A stretch of DNA of 64,000 bases. It comes from Flavihumibacter petaseus NBRC 106054 (GTDB lineage Bacteria > Bacteroidota > Bacteroidia > Chitinophagales > Chitinophagaceae). Of the stretch, positions 26,496 through 34,375 are shown one piece after another; positions within the stretch are counted from its first letter, which is position 1, and each line of letters starts with the position of its first letter. The position numbers were made by a program, and so were the translations under genes. The notes under the pieces were generated by a model. The model ran no database searches and was not told the origin of the DNA. It saw only the letters and a program-made list of their open reading frames with translations. The DNA is taken from contig NZ_BBWV01000001.1 in the NCBI RefSeq assembly GCF_000974785.1, positions 2,232,001 through 2,296,000 of the forward strand, given 5' to 3'.

Positions 26496-28838
26496 ATGCA
26501 TGAATATTTATCTGGACTCAATGAGCGGCAAAAGCAGGCCGTACTGCACAAGGATGGTCCGATCATGATCGTGGCTGGCGCAGGAAGCGGCAAAACAAAA
26601 GTTCTTACCACACGTATTGCGCACCTGATGGCTTTCCACCGGGTGGATGCTTTTAATATTCTCGCGCTGACCTTCACCAACAAGGCAGCACGCGAAATGA
26701 AGGAACGGATTGAAAAAATCCTGGGAAACGCCGATGCTCGAAACCTTTATGTGGGAACCTTCCACAGTGTATTTGCACGTATCCTAAGGGGAGAAGCTCA
26801 CCGGCTGGGCTATCCCAACAGTTTTACCATCTATGATACCGATGATGCAAAGGGGGTTCTGAAAACAGTGATCAACGAGATGAATCTCGACGATAAACTG
26901 TATAAACCCAATGTTGTTTATAACCGGATCTCCAGTGCCAAGAACGCACTGGTGAACCCGGCCGAATATGCAGTTGATTATTATATTCAGCAGGAAGATG
27001 CGCGGAGCAACCGGCCGGCAATTGCCCAGATCTATGACGCATATGCCAAGCGTTGTTTCAAGAACGGAGCGATGGACTTTGACGATCTGCTGATCAAAAT
27101 GTATGAATTGCTGAAGAACTTCCCGGAATCACTGCATAAGTTTCAGCATAAATTCAAATACATCCTCATTGACGAATATCAGGATACCAACCCCGCACAA
27201 TATGAGGTCATCAAGCTGCTCGCAGCCGCCCACGAGAATGTTTGTGTAGTTGGAGATGATGCACAAAGTATCTACTCCTTCAGAGGGGCGACCATCCAGA
27301 ATATCCTGCAGTTTCAAAAAGACTATGAGGATGTGACTGTTATCAAACTGGAACAGAACTATCGCAGTACCCAGAATATCCTCAATGTAGCCAACGAGAT
27401 CATTTCCAATAACAAGAATCAGATCCCGAAAGAACTTTGGACGGAAAATGCCGAAGGAGAAAAGATCCGCCTGGTACGTACGATGTCCGACAACGAAGAA
27501 GGTAAGTTTGTTGCAGACACCATCCAGGAACAAAAACTGCGGAATCATTTTTCCAACCGCGATTTCGCCATTCTCTACCGGACCAATGCCCAGAGCCGCG
27601 CCTTTGAAGAAAGCCTCCGGCGAATGGGAATAGCCTATACAATGTTCGGTGGTGTAAGCTTTTATTCAAGGAAGGAAATCAAGGATTTTGTAGCCTATCT
27701 CCGCGTGGTCGTCAATACCCGTGATGAGGAGGCTTTGAAAAGGATCATTAATTACCCCGTCAGAGGTATTGGTAAAACAACCATCGACAAATGCGTGCTA
27801 TTTGCAAATACCCACAATATTTCCATGTGGGAAGTGCTGGAACAGGCCCCACGTTTTGGTTTCAAGGGCGGCACACTGGAATCCATAGAAAACTTTGTGG
27901 TTTTCATCAAAGGATGCCAGAGCATGCTGCAACTGAAAAACGCTTATGAAGTGGCGTTTCATGTCGGGAAACAGACCAATATCGTAAAAGAACTTTTCAA
28001 TGATAAGACAACAGAAGGGTTGCAACGTTATGAAAACGTGCAGGAATTGCTGAACAGTATCAAAGAGTTCACGGAAACACCCAGTAACGATGACGGAGAA
28101 GTAGGTGATAAGGGACTTTCCGCTTATCTGCAGCAAATCACGCTGTTGACCGATGCTGATGAAAAAGATCCTAACGCGGATACGGTGAAACTAATGACTA
28201 TCCACGCGGCAAAAGGCCTGGAGTTTCCAGTTGTTTTTGCAGCAGGTCTGGAAGAAATGCTTTTCCCTAATGCCATGAGCATCAATACCCGGGAAGAGCT
28301 GGAAGAAGAGCGGCGCCTGTTTTATGTGGTGATTACCCGGGCAAAATCGAAACTCTGGATCACGTATGCGAACAGCCGTTATAAATTCGGACAGCTGGTT
28401 CAGAATGAACCCAGCCGTTTTATAGAAGAAATTCCCCAGCAATATCTCGACAGAAGCTTTGCCGGAGGCGGAATCCGCAACCAGGGAACCAGTTTTGCCC
28501 AAGGCTCTGCGTTTGATCGCATGCGTGGCTTCGGGGCATCGGAGCAGGCTGAAAAGCTATACGGCCCGCCACCTTCAAAACGTAAAGACACTGTTCCTGC
28601 CTATGTGCCGCCGAAATCAGCTCCCAAAGTAGTAGAGCATAAGCCATCGCAGGACTTTGTTCCCAGCGACACCAGCAACCTGCAGGCGGGACAAAAGGTG
28701 GAGCACCAGAAATTTGGATTCGGTACCGTAAGCAAAATGGAGGGGAGCACGCATAATCCGGTTGCAACTGTACTTTTTGACCTCAATGGCGAAAAGAAGA
28801 TCATGTTGAATTATGCAAAACTGCGGATAGTGGAGTAA
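26496..28838 (+). CDS. UvrD/PcrA-type superfamily 1 helicase
   Basis: An ATP-dependent 3'-5' DNA helicase of the PcrA/UvrD type, about 780 residues. Walker A is AGAGSGKT (residues 27-34), motif II is DEYQDTN near 226, and motif III QSIYSFRGA follows; motif IV (LEQNYRS), motif V (MTIHAAKGLEFP) and motif VI (VVITRAKSKL) are all present. A C-terminal Tudor-like segment (GQKVEHQKFGFGTVSKMEG) is the PcrA module that binds RNA polymerase. Roles: nucleotide-excision and mismatch repair, clearing of RecA filaments and stalled polymerase. ATG at 26496 matches the family beginning (LNERQKQAV); a longer frame would start at TTG. Confidence 0.94.
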   Translation: MHEYLSGLNERQKQAVLHKDGPIMIVAGAGSGKTKVLTTRIAHLMAFHRVDAFNILALTFTNKAAREMKERIEKILGNADARNLYVGTFHSVFARILRGEAHRLGYPNSFTIYDTDDAKGVLKTVINEMNLDDKLYKPNVVYNRISSAKNALVNPAEYAVDYYIQQEDARSNRPAIAQIYDAYAKRCFKNGAMDFDDLLIKMYELLKNFPESLHKFQHKFKYILIDEYQDTNPAQYEVIKLLAAAHENVCVVGDDAQSIYSFRGATIQNILQFQKDYEDVTVIKLEQNYRSTQNILNVANEIISNNKNQIPKELWTENAEGEKIRLVRTMSDNEEGKFVADTIQEQKLRNHFSNRDFAILYRTNAQSRAFEESLRRMGIAYTMFGGVSFYSRKEIKDFVAYLRVVVNTRDEEALKRIINYPVRGIGKTTIDKCVLFANTHNISMWEVLEQAPRFGFKGGTLESIENFVVFIKGCQSMLQLKNAYEVAFHVGKQTNIVKELFNDKTTEGLQRYENVQELLNSIKEFTETPSNDDGEVGDKGLSAYLQQITLLTDADEKDPNADTVKLMTIHAAKGLEFPVVFAAGLEEMLFPNAMSINTREELEEERRLFYVVITRAKSKLWITYANSRYKFGQLVQNEPSRFIEEIPQQYLDRSFAGGGIRNQGTSFAQGSAFDRMRGFGASEQAEKLYGPPPSKRKDTVPAYVPPKSAPKVVEHKPSQDFVPSDTSNLQAGQKVEHQKFGFGTVSKMEGSTHNPVATVLFDLNGEKKIMLNYAKLRIVE

Positions 28839-28843
28839 ATTTG
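28836..28843 (+). promoter_or_regulatory. putative -7 box before NTF2-like gene
   Basis: TAAATTTG, an exact TAnnTTTG, overlaps the helicase stop codon and lies 22 bases before the ATG at 28866. No clear -33 TTG. Confidence 0.4.
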
Positions 28844-28865
28844 TTATATAAACCTTGCTCCACAC

Positions 28866-29306
28866 ATGAGGAGAATTCTACTTCCCGCCTTTTTATTGAC
28901 CAGCTATTTTCTTTCGGCACAATACCGTCAGGATTCAACGGCTGTTGTCAACCTGTTGAAAGCCGATTACGCCACCTTGGCAAGTTTTGATAGTGTACGT
29001 CACAAGCAGAACGTGACATACGATTACCTGTTGGTTGAGGAAGGGGAAGTCTGGAGTCTTGCGCGGGAGCTGGAGTATTTCAGGGAAAAGGCCATCAAAA
29101 AACAACAACGCGCTGATGAATTCTCCATACATTCTGTAAGGGTCAGCGGAGCAACAGCATATGCTGTTTATGATCTTAAATCAGTGATTAAGACAAATGA
29201 TAAATCCAGAAATTATCATTGGCTGGAGACAGCCATTTTCAGGAAAGTGGGCAATCAATGGAAGATTGCGCTGATCCATTCTACCGAAGTTATGCCACAT
29301 CAATAA
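28866..29306 (+). CDS. secreted NTF2-like protein
   Basis: A 146-residue protein with a signal peptide (about 1-19, ending FLSAQ). The rest fits the NTF2-like/SnoaL (DUF4440) cone fold in size and pattern: an N-terminal helix, a strand region ending with the typical GNQWKIALIHST. Such domains bind small ligands or are structural; no catalytic residues can be named. It follows the helicase, probably with its own promoter, and is convergent with a short secreted ORF. Confidence 0.65.
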   Translation: MRRILLPAFLLTSYFLSAQYRQDSTAVVNLLKADYATLASFDSVRHKQNVTYDYLLVEEGEVWSLARELEYFREKAIKKQQRADEFSIHSVRVSGATAYAVYDLKSVIKTNDKSRNYHWLETAIFRKVGNQWKIALIHSTEVMPHQ

Positions 29307-29540
29307 TCAATTCAGTACGGGGATAGCACCACCGTTTTTCTTTTTAAACAGGCTGTATTGTTTTTTGAACAATTCCGCTTTGTTGTAATGAACGGGTAAA
29401 ACCCGGGAATTTCCGGCGAGTGTACGTTCGTTCACGTTAATAATGCCTGATGCCGGCGGCTTCGATTGTTGCAGCATCTTCCCACCGGCAAACAATGTGG
29501 CTGCCAGTAGCGGAATTGCGATGAAGTAAAATGATTTCAT
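29307..29540 (-). CDS. small exported hypothetical protein
   Basis: A 77-residue product with a clear N-terminal hydrophobic segment (FYFIAIPLLAATLFAGG, residues 4-20) that could be a signal peptide or anchor. The rest is basic and has the sequence LFKKQYSLFKKKNGG. No family recognised. Its stop abuts the convergent NTF2-like gene. The short length and lack of homology that I can recall make it uncertain. Confidence 0.45.
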   Translation of the reverse strand: MKSFYFIAIPLLAATLFAGGKMLQQSKPPASGIINVNERTLAGNSRVLPVHYNKAELFKKQYSLFKKKNGGAIPVLN

Positions 29541-29700
29541 GGAATAAAGTTTATGCCCGCAAACCTACTGCGCGGATACTTCAGATCGATGCCCATCGTG
29601 AATGAATCGTTAAAAAAGGTGGTTGAATTGTAATTCTTTTTAATGCAACGTTTTATTGCCCGGATATTGTCAGGAAGGTGAACTATTAAACCTGTCCACG

Positions 29701-30141
29701 ATGAGATTCTACCTTTTCCTTTTGGGACTTGCCTGCCTGCTGGCCGGCAGTTGCAGCAAATCCGCCGAGCCACCGGCCGACTCCCCTTCTCCTCAGGATA
29801 AGGAGATCCTGATGCGCGTCTTTACGGCGCCCGGGGGCCTACGCGATCCGGAAACCACTCAGGCAAGTCTTAAGATTACTATCCTGAAAGCCAGTAACAG
29901 TAATGTTCATACGGAAGTGGTATACGACACCCTGGTACGAATGCGTAAACTGCATGAATTCCCCGGTCCCAAAGAGCCAATGGAACTCGGAACCTCCATC
30001 CGGCTAAAAGTACCCGGGCATGATCTGTTGTCTATAAGCTATCAGATATTTTATCAGGGAGGGCAAAAGTGGGAAACCATATCAGGAAATGCAGCTGTGC
30101 CGGCAAGTAATAGTCCCTTTCACTATGACATTAAGTTGTAG
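29701..30141 (+). CDS. putative lipoprotein
   Basis: A 146-residue protein with a lipoprotein signal peptide, lipobox LLAGSC with Cys18. The mature part begins with a Ser/Pro-rich linker and continues as probable beta-sandwich. No family recognised. ATG at 29701 was chosen because it starts the signal peptide; the longer frame has a non-hydrophobic extension. It is followed after 33 bases by the long secreted caspase-like protein, possibly co-transcribed. Confidence 0.65.
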   Translation: MRFYLFLLGLACLLAGSCSKSAEPPADSPSPQDKEILMRVFTAPGGLRDPETTQASLKITILKASNSNVHTEVVYDTLVRMRKLHEFPGPKEPMELGTSIRLKVPGHDLLSISYQIFYQGGQKWETISGNAAVPASNSPFHYDIKL

Positions 30142-30174
30142 GATGGTCGTATCTTAAAGGTACAATTTCACTGC

Positions 30175-32331
30175 ATGCCGAAATACCCGAAGTTATTCTG
30201 GATGGCTGCATTTTATTTTATGCCTGTTGCCGTTAAAGCACAGGCAAATGCATCAGAAGCAAACCTCCTGCTGGATGCGGAGCAAATGCAGTTTCCAACC
30301 TACCTGCAAAAATTGAACATTGAACCCGGACTGAAAGATTCCCTGGCCTATTTTGCAAGATTTGGCACGGATACCCTTCAGACCTACTTCAATGCCGCTA
30401 CCGGAAAAACCGATGCTGAAAAGAGGATGGCGCTGACTGCTGCCCGTTACTGTCTCCAATTGGTAAGGGCATCACTCGAACAGGAGCGTATTGTTCAGTA
30501 CGATATTCCCAGCATTCTGCATACTTATCCGCGTCTCGCGAAAGCGATTTTCAATCACCGCGATATTCGCGGGTATACGGCCAATTTTGGTGCAAGGAGG
30601 ACCCAGTTGATGGCGGATATCTTTCGCCAGTATGATGAAGGCAAGGCATTGCAGCAATTGGCTGATGTGCGAAGGGTGGGTGTGAGTACCGGCAATATTT
30701 TTCCCTTTCTCGAAAGAACTCCGGATTTCCGTTACATGGATACTGTGCTGATCTATATCGCTGAAAATGAACCCATGCTGATGGTAGACTACCTGAACCG
30801 CAACAGCAACCCAATTACAGAAAAGATCGCAGGAATGAATCACCCGGTGTTAAACCAGCTGGTATTACTGAAGGGTGACCGCAATGCTATGGAAATGGCC
30901 CCGCTGGCAGCTGAAATGGCGGACGGTGACCTTACCAGGGAACAGATTCTCAATCTCCGTACCAATGATGTACCAGGCTACTATCAGTTGCTGGTAAACA
31001 CCGTTCAGGAAAATCGCACAAAAAGGCTGAACGGAGGACCCGCCGGGATGCAGCCCTCTCTTAGGGATGCGCTACATCAGAAAGCAACGGCATTCTTCAT
31101 CAATCCGATCAATAAACTGCATGAAGCAAAGGATGCCGTGCGATTCAAAAGCCTTCAACGACTGAGAACCATAGACCTCTATTACCTGCTTGTGTCTGAT
31201 GAGGACGAATTATATACATCGAGTTTTTTGGGAGTTTATAAGCGAATGATGGAAGCGTTGCCGGAGGGGCACTCAGACTCGCTGCTGTATACTGTTCAGT
31301 TTGATCAGTTCAGAAAATTCATTCGAGGCTGTTCCCATTATAATGTACTGAGCGATTACCTGAACAATATGCCCGCAGCATCACGGCAGTCACTATTGAA
31401 AAACTTCATTTCCAATGTTGATTCCAGTTATGAAACAGGTATCGAAGATGCCATGGATGTAGCCGATGCCTTTGTCGGCCTGGCGCCTGATCCGGTTTAT
31501 GGTGAACTGGTCGCGGATCTGTTACAGGAGAATATCCGCCGTTGCCAGACATCGGGATCCTATTACGGAACAAGGTTATACACAATCCTGCGCGAAGTTT
31601 ACCAGATGGCCAGGTATCCGGAACAGGCCAATGCTATATTCCGCAAACTGGGCAATTATGAAACGCTGTCTGTTGATTCACTTCGCGAAGGGGATACTTC
31701 GGTAAACCAACTGGTTGTTTTTTATGGCGACGAAGATGGTAAAGCTTCTTTCCGGAGTTTCATGAGTCTCTTTAAAGACAAAAAACTCTGGGAAGTGGTA
31801 CAACAGGATCAATGGACAGAAATCCGTTCACTTGCCATGCAGCAACCCATCAGGATATTTGCCAACCAGCCAAAAAGTTCGGAGGATGGTTCGGATGAAC
31901 GTGCACAGGTCGCATTGCTGTCATACCTGCAGGAACAAAAGATCCGGCCCGGTATTATCATTCACCGCGGGCATAGCTATCACCTGCCGACAACACTGGA
32001 ATACCTTCAGCCGTACATGAAACTGGCCATACTCGGATCCTGCGGGGGCTATAAGAATATTCTTACAGTGGCTGCAAAAAGCCCGGCTGCACAAATTATA
32101 GCCACCAAACAGGTAGGCTCCATGCTTATTAACGATCCGATGATTCAGGAGGTCAATAATCTGCTGGGTAGCCATGAAGACATTCACTGGCCGGAATTCT
32201 GGGCAAAAATGGAAACCCAGTTCAGCAAATCGTCGTTTACGCACGACCTTTTTGCTGAATATATTCCGCCTTATCGCAACCTGAGCCTGTTTGTGATCCG
32301 CCTGTATAACCAGGATTCAGGAGGTTTCTGA
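30175..32331 (+). CDS. secreted protein with caspase/CHAT-like C-terminus
   Basis: A 718-residue secreted protein (signal peptide ~1-22, VAVKAQ). Residues ~25-520 are helical, repeat-like and of unknown family. The C-terminal ~100 residues have the strand-His-helix-strand-Cys layout of clan CD peptidases: GIIIHRGHSYH (His597, His600, His603), a helix (TTLEYLQPYM) and LAILGSCGGY with Cys623. This resembles gingipain/caspase/CHAT active sites, but His and Cys are about 23 residues apart, closer than usual, and I cannot verify the fold. Substrate and role unknown. It follows a lipoprotein gene in the same direction. Confidence 0.6.
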   Translation: MPKYPKLFWMAAFYFMPVAVKAQANASEANLLLDAEQMQFPTYLQKLNIEPGLKDSLAYFARFGTDTLQTYFNAATGKTDAEKRMALTAARYCLQLVRASLEQERIVQYDIPSILHTYPRLAKAIFNHRDIRGYTANFGARRTQLMADIFRQYDEGKALQQLADVRRVGVSTGNIFPFLERTPDFRYMDTVLIYIAENEPMLMVDYLNRNSNPITEKIAGMNHPVLNQLVLLKGDRNAMEMAPLAAEMADGDLTREQILNLRTNDVPGYYQLLVNTVQENRTKRLNGGPAGMQPSLRDALHQKATAFFINPINKLHEAKDAVRFKSLQRLRTIDLYYLLVSDEDELYTSSFLGVYKRMMEALPEGHSDSLLYTVQFDQFRKFIRGCSHYNVLSDYLNNMPAASRQSLLKNFISNVDSSYETGIEDAMDVADAFVGLAPDPVYGELVADLLQENIRRCQTSGSYYGTRLYTILREVYQMARYPEQANAIFRKLGNYETLSVDSLREGDTSVNQLVVFYGDEDGKASFRSFMSLFKDKKLWEVVQQDQWTEIRSLAMQQPIRIFANQPKSSEDGSDERAQVALLSYLQEQKIRPGIIIHRGHSYHLPTTLEYLQPYMKLAILGSCGGYKNILTVAAKSPAAQIIATKQVGSMLINDPMIQEVNNLLGSHEDIHWPEFWAKMETQFSKSSFTHDLFAEYIPPYRNLSLFVIRLYNQDSGGF

Positions 32332-32336
32332 CCGGC

Positions 32337-32702
32337 TCAGCGTTTAGCAGCTGCCAGTGCCTCTTTTAATGCGACCACAACGCCTTTGGTGTTGCCGATA
32401 AAAATTTTGTCATTTACGATGGCAACAGGACGTTTGAGGAAGGTGTACTCTTCCAGGATCCATTTGCGGTAATCTTTTTCCGACAACTTCTTTTCGTGTA
32501 GTCCAAGCCCCCTGTATTTCAAGGCCCGCCGGCTGAAAAGCGCTTCATAGCTCCCGGCCATTTGCTTCATTTCATCCAGCTGGTCCGCCGTTATTTTTTC
32601 CGTTTTGATCTCTTGTAGAACGGCACCGGATTTCACCGCATTCACCTCTGTAAGGATTGCCTGGCAGGTGTCGCAGTTACCTAAATGATATATCTTTTTC
32701 AT
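32337..32702 (-). CDS. ArsC/Spx-like thioredoxin-fold protein
   Basis: A 121-residue protein of the ArsC-like (arsenate reductase/Spx/YffB) thioredoxin-fold family. CxxC lies at Cys9 and Cys12 in LGNCDTCQ, followed by the helical insertion and VKRP-type motif (FLKRPVAIV, residue ~89) that contacts the oxyanion. Family members reduce arsenate or bind RNA polymerase; Spx-type CxxC variants respond to disulfide stress. Which role applies is unclear. ATG at 32702 starts a normal ArsC N-terminus. It is divergent from the DUF4440 gene, with a -7 box 15 bases upstream. Confidence 0.85.
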   Translation of the reverse strand: MKKIYHLGNCDTCQAILTEVNAVKSGAVLQEIKTEKITADQLDEMKQMAGSYEALFSRRALKYRGLGLHEKKLSEKDYRKWILEEYTFLKRPVAIVNDKIFIGNTKGVVVALKEALAAAKR

Positions 32703-32717
32703 AATTTGCTCAGCCTG

Positions 32718-32725
32718 CAAATTTA
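32718..32725 (-). promoter_or_regulatory. putative -7 box of ArsC-like gene
   Basis: The minus strand reads TAAATTTG, an exact TAnnTTTG, 15 bases before the start codon at 32702. No clear -33 TTG. Confidence 0.45.
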
Positions 32726-32730
32726 TCATC

Positions 32731-33153
32731 ATGAGATACTTCGCGTTATTTTCTTTTTTACTGATAAGCCTGGCAATTTCGGCCCAGGGAAATGCTGATC
32801 AACAGATCCGGAAATTACTGGCTGAGCAGGAAGCTGCCTGGAATCGCGGAGATATAGCTGCTTTTATGAAAGGCTATTGGGAGTCTGACTCCCTGATGTT
32901 TATTGGCTCGAAAGGCGTCACATATGGTTATAAGGCAACATATAATCGTTACATGACTACCTATGACAGTCCGGAAAAGATGGGCCAGCTCAAATTTACC
33001 CTGTTGCATGTTAACCCACTTGCGAAAGGGGTATACCAGGTAGTGGGAAAATGGCAGTTAACGCGAACAGTCGGCGATATTGGCGGTTACTATACCCTTT
33101 TATTTAGATTTATAGGCGGGCGATGGGTAATCATCTGTGACCATACCAGTTAA
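32731..33153 (+). CDS. secreted DUF4440/SnoaL-like protein
   Basis: A 140-residue NTF2-like protein with a signal peptide (~1-19, ending ISAQG). The sequence LAEQEAAWNRGDIAAFMKGYW is the typical first helix of the DUF4440/SnoaL group, and GRWVIICDHTS forms the last strand. Members are often small ligand-binding or isomerase-like proteins; no role can be assigned. This is the second secreted NTF2-like protein within 4 kb of sequence. Confidence 0.75.
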   Translation: MRYFALFSFLLISLAISAQGNADQQIRKLLAEQEAAWNRGDIAAFMKGYWESDSLMFIGSKGVTYGYKATYNRYMTTYDSPEKMGQLKFTLLHVNPLAKGVYQVVGKWQLTRTVGDIGGYYTLLFRFIGGRWVIICDHTS

Positions 33154-33204
33154 TATTGTAATAAAAATCGATTTTTTGCTACCAATACCTGACAAGCTAG
33201 TTTT

Positions 33205-33693
33205 TTGGAAGAGAAAACATTTCTGAAGCTTATCCGGGAAAATCAGGGAATTATTTTCAAGGTGGTGTCTTTTTATGCCGCAGATGCGGAAGAAAAAAAA
33301 GATCTCTACCAGGAAATCTTATTGCAGAGCTGGAAAGGCATTAACAGTTTCCGGGGCGATGCGCAGTTCAGCACCTGGCTTTACAGGGTCTGTCTGAATA
33401 CTGTGTTCACCAGCCGGCGTAAACGGGTCCCATATGTATTTACGGATGTTATTCCTGAAACAGGGACTGCTACAACTCCGGCAGCTTTCGAAAAGGAAGA
33501 TATCCAGGCGCTTCACCATGCACTGCGGCGTCTGTCCGACGTTGACCGGGCCATTGCGCTACTTCATCTCGATGGTTATGGTGTATCCGAAATCGCCGGT
33601 ATGCTTGGGATCTCCCCCAATCATCTTAGCGTAAAATGGTATCGTATCCGCCAGCAACTGGCTAAAATTCTAAAACCTGCCCATCATGAATAA
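33205..33693 (+). CDS. ECF-type RNA polymerase sigma factor
   Basis: A 162-residue extracytoplasmic-function sigma factor. Sigma-2 (about 10-80) has DLYQEILLQSWKGINSFRGD and STWLYRVCLNT; sigma-4 (105-158) has DVDRAIALLHLDGYGVSEIAGMLGISPNHLSVKWYRIRQQL. A TTG start at 33205 is used; no ATG gives the family N-terminus. The next gene overlaps it by eight bases and encodes a membrane protein that might serve as an anti-sigma factor, although it lacks a recognisable zinc-binding anti-sigma motif. Signal unknown. Confidence 0.88.
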   Translation: MEEKTFLKLIRENQGIIFKVVSFYAADAEEKKDLYQEILLQSWKGINSFRGDAQFSTWLYRVCLNTVFTSRRKRVPYVFTDVIPETGTATTPAAFEKEDIQALHHALRRLSDVDRAIALLHLDGYGVSEIAGMLGISPNHLSVKWYRIRQQLAKILKPAHHE

Positions 33694-34297
33694 TCAACAG
33701 CACTGGAACGACTGGCAACCGGTGGATGATGATCTGGACAGGCTTCTGCAACCGGGCTTCACCAGGCGTACCCAACCGCAGCAACCACTTCTGAAGCTGA
33801 AAAAGGCACTTCGTAATAATTTATTCTGGAGTTTGGGAATTACCCTGATGTATATAATTCTGATGGTATACTTTCAGTTCTGGGAGATACAACTCGCACT
33901 TTTTGTCACATCCTTATTTAACGGCTGGCTGATGTGGAGCGCCTGGAAACTATACCGTCAGATCGATAAGACGATCGAATCGCAGGCGCCACTGCTGGAG
34001 ACGCTTAAAATGCATCATAGTGAAATCAGCCGGTGGGGACGCGTGCAATTGAAACTGGCACTATTGGTATACCCTTTTTCCGTTGCCGGTGGTTATCTGC
34101 TGGGGGGTATTGTCGCAACCGGGTTGCCAGTAGACGCGCTGATGTCACAAAAACGTTTTTTTTGGGCACTGCCTGTTACGATCATTGTATTGGTACCTGT
34201 GAGCTATCTTTTGGCCAGATGGTTGTTCCGGGCAGCGTTCGGCGTACATCTCGACCGGCTATCCGAAAATATCCGGGAACTCGAATCTGAGGAATAG
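33686..34297 (+). CDS. membrane protein paired with sigma factor
   Basis: A 203-residue protein with four hydrophobic segments in two pairs (about 45-90 and 130-180), a hydrophilic N-terminal part of about 40 residues and an acidic C-terminus (ELESEE). It overlaps the ECF sigma gene by eight bases and is therefore translationally coupled. By position it may be an anti-sigma factor or sensor for the sigma factor, but no known anti-sigma domain is seen. A strong terminator follows 24 bases downstream. Confidence 0.65.
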   Translation: MNNQQHWNDWQPVDDDLDRLLQPGFTRRTQPQQPLLKLKKALRNNLFWSLGITLMYIILMVYFQFWEIQLALFVTSLFNGWLMWSAWKLYRQIDKTIESQAPLLETLKMHHSEISRWGRVQLKLALLVYPFSVAGGYLLGGIVATGLPVDALMSQKRFFWALPVTIIVLVPVSYLLARWLFRAAFGVHLDRLSENIRELESEE

Positions 34298-34321
34298 GAC
34301 GCTATCTGCGCTTACTAGTAA

Positions 34322-34347
34322 AAAGTCCCGCCACCAGGCGGGACTTT
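34322..34347. terminator. bidirectional terminator
   Basis: Perfect 11-bp stem AAAGTCCCGCC/GGCGGGACTTT with loop ACCA, between the convergent membrane-protein gene and the SGNH esterase gene. Confidence 0.8.
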
Positions 34348-34375
34348 AGTTTCTATCAGGTGCAATCAGTTACCG

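Noticed and set aside
29537-29773. 78-residue minus-strand frame over the lipoprotein start
   Set aside because: Cysteine-rich, no domain, and overlaps the signal peptide region of a better-supported gene.
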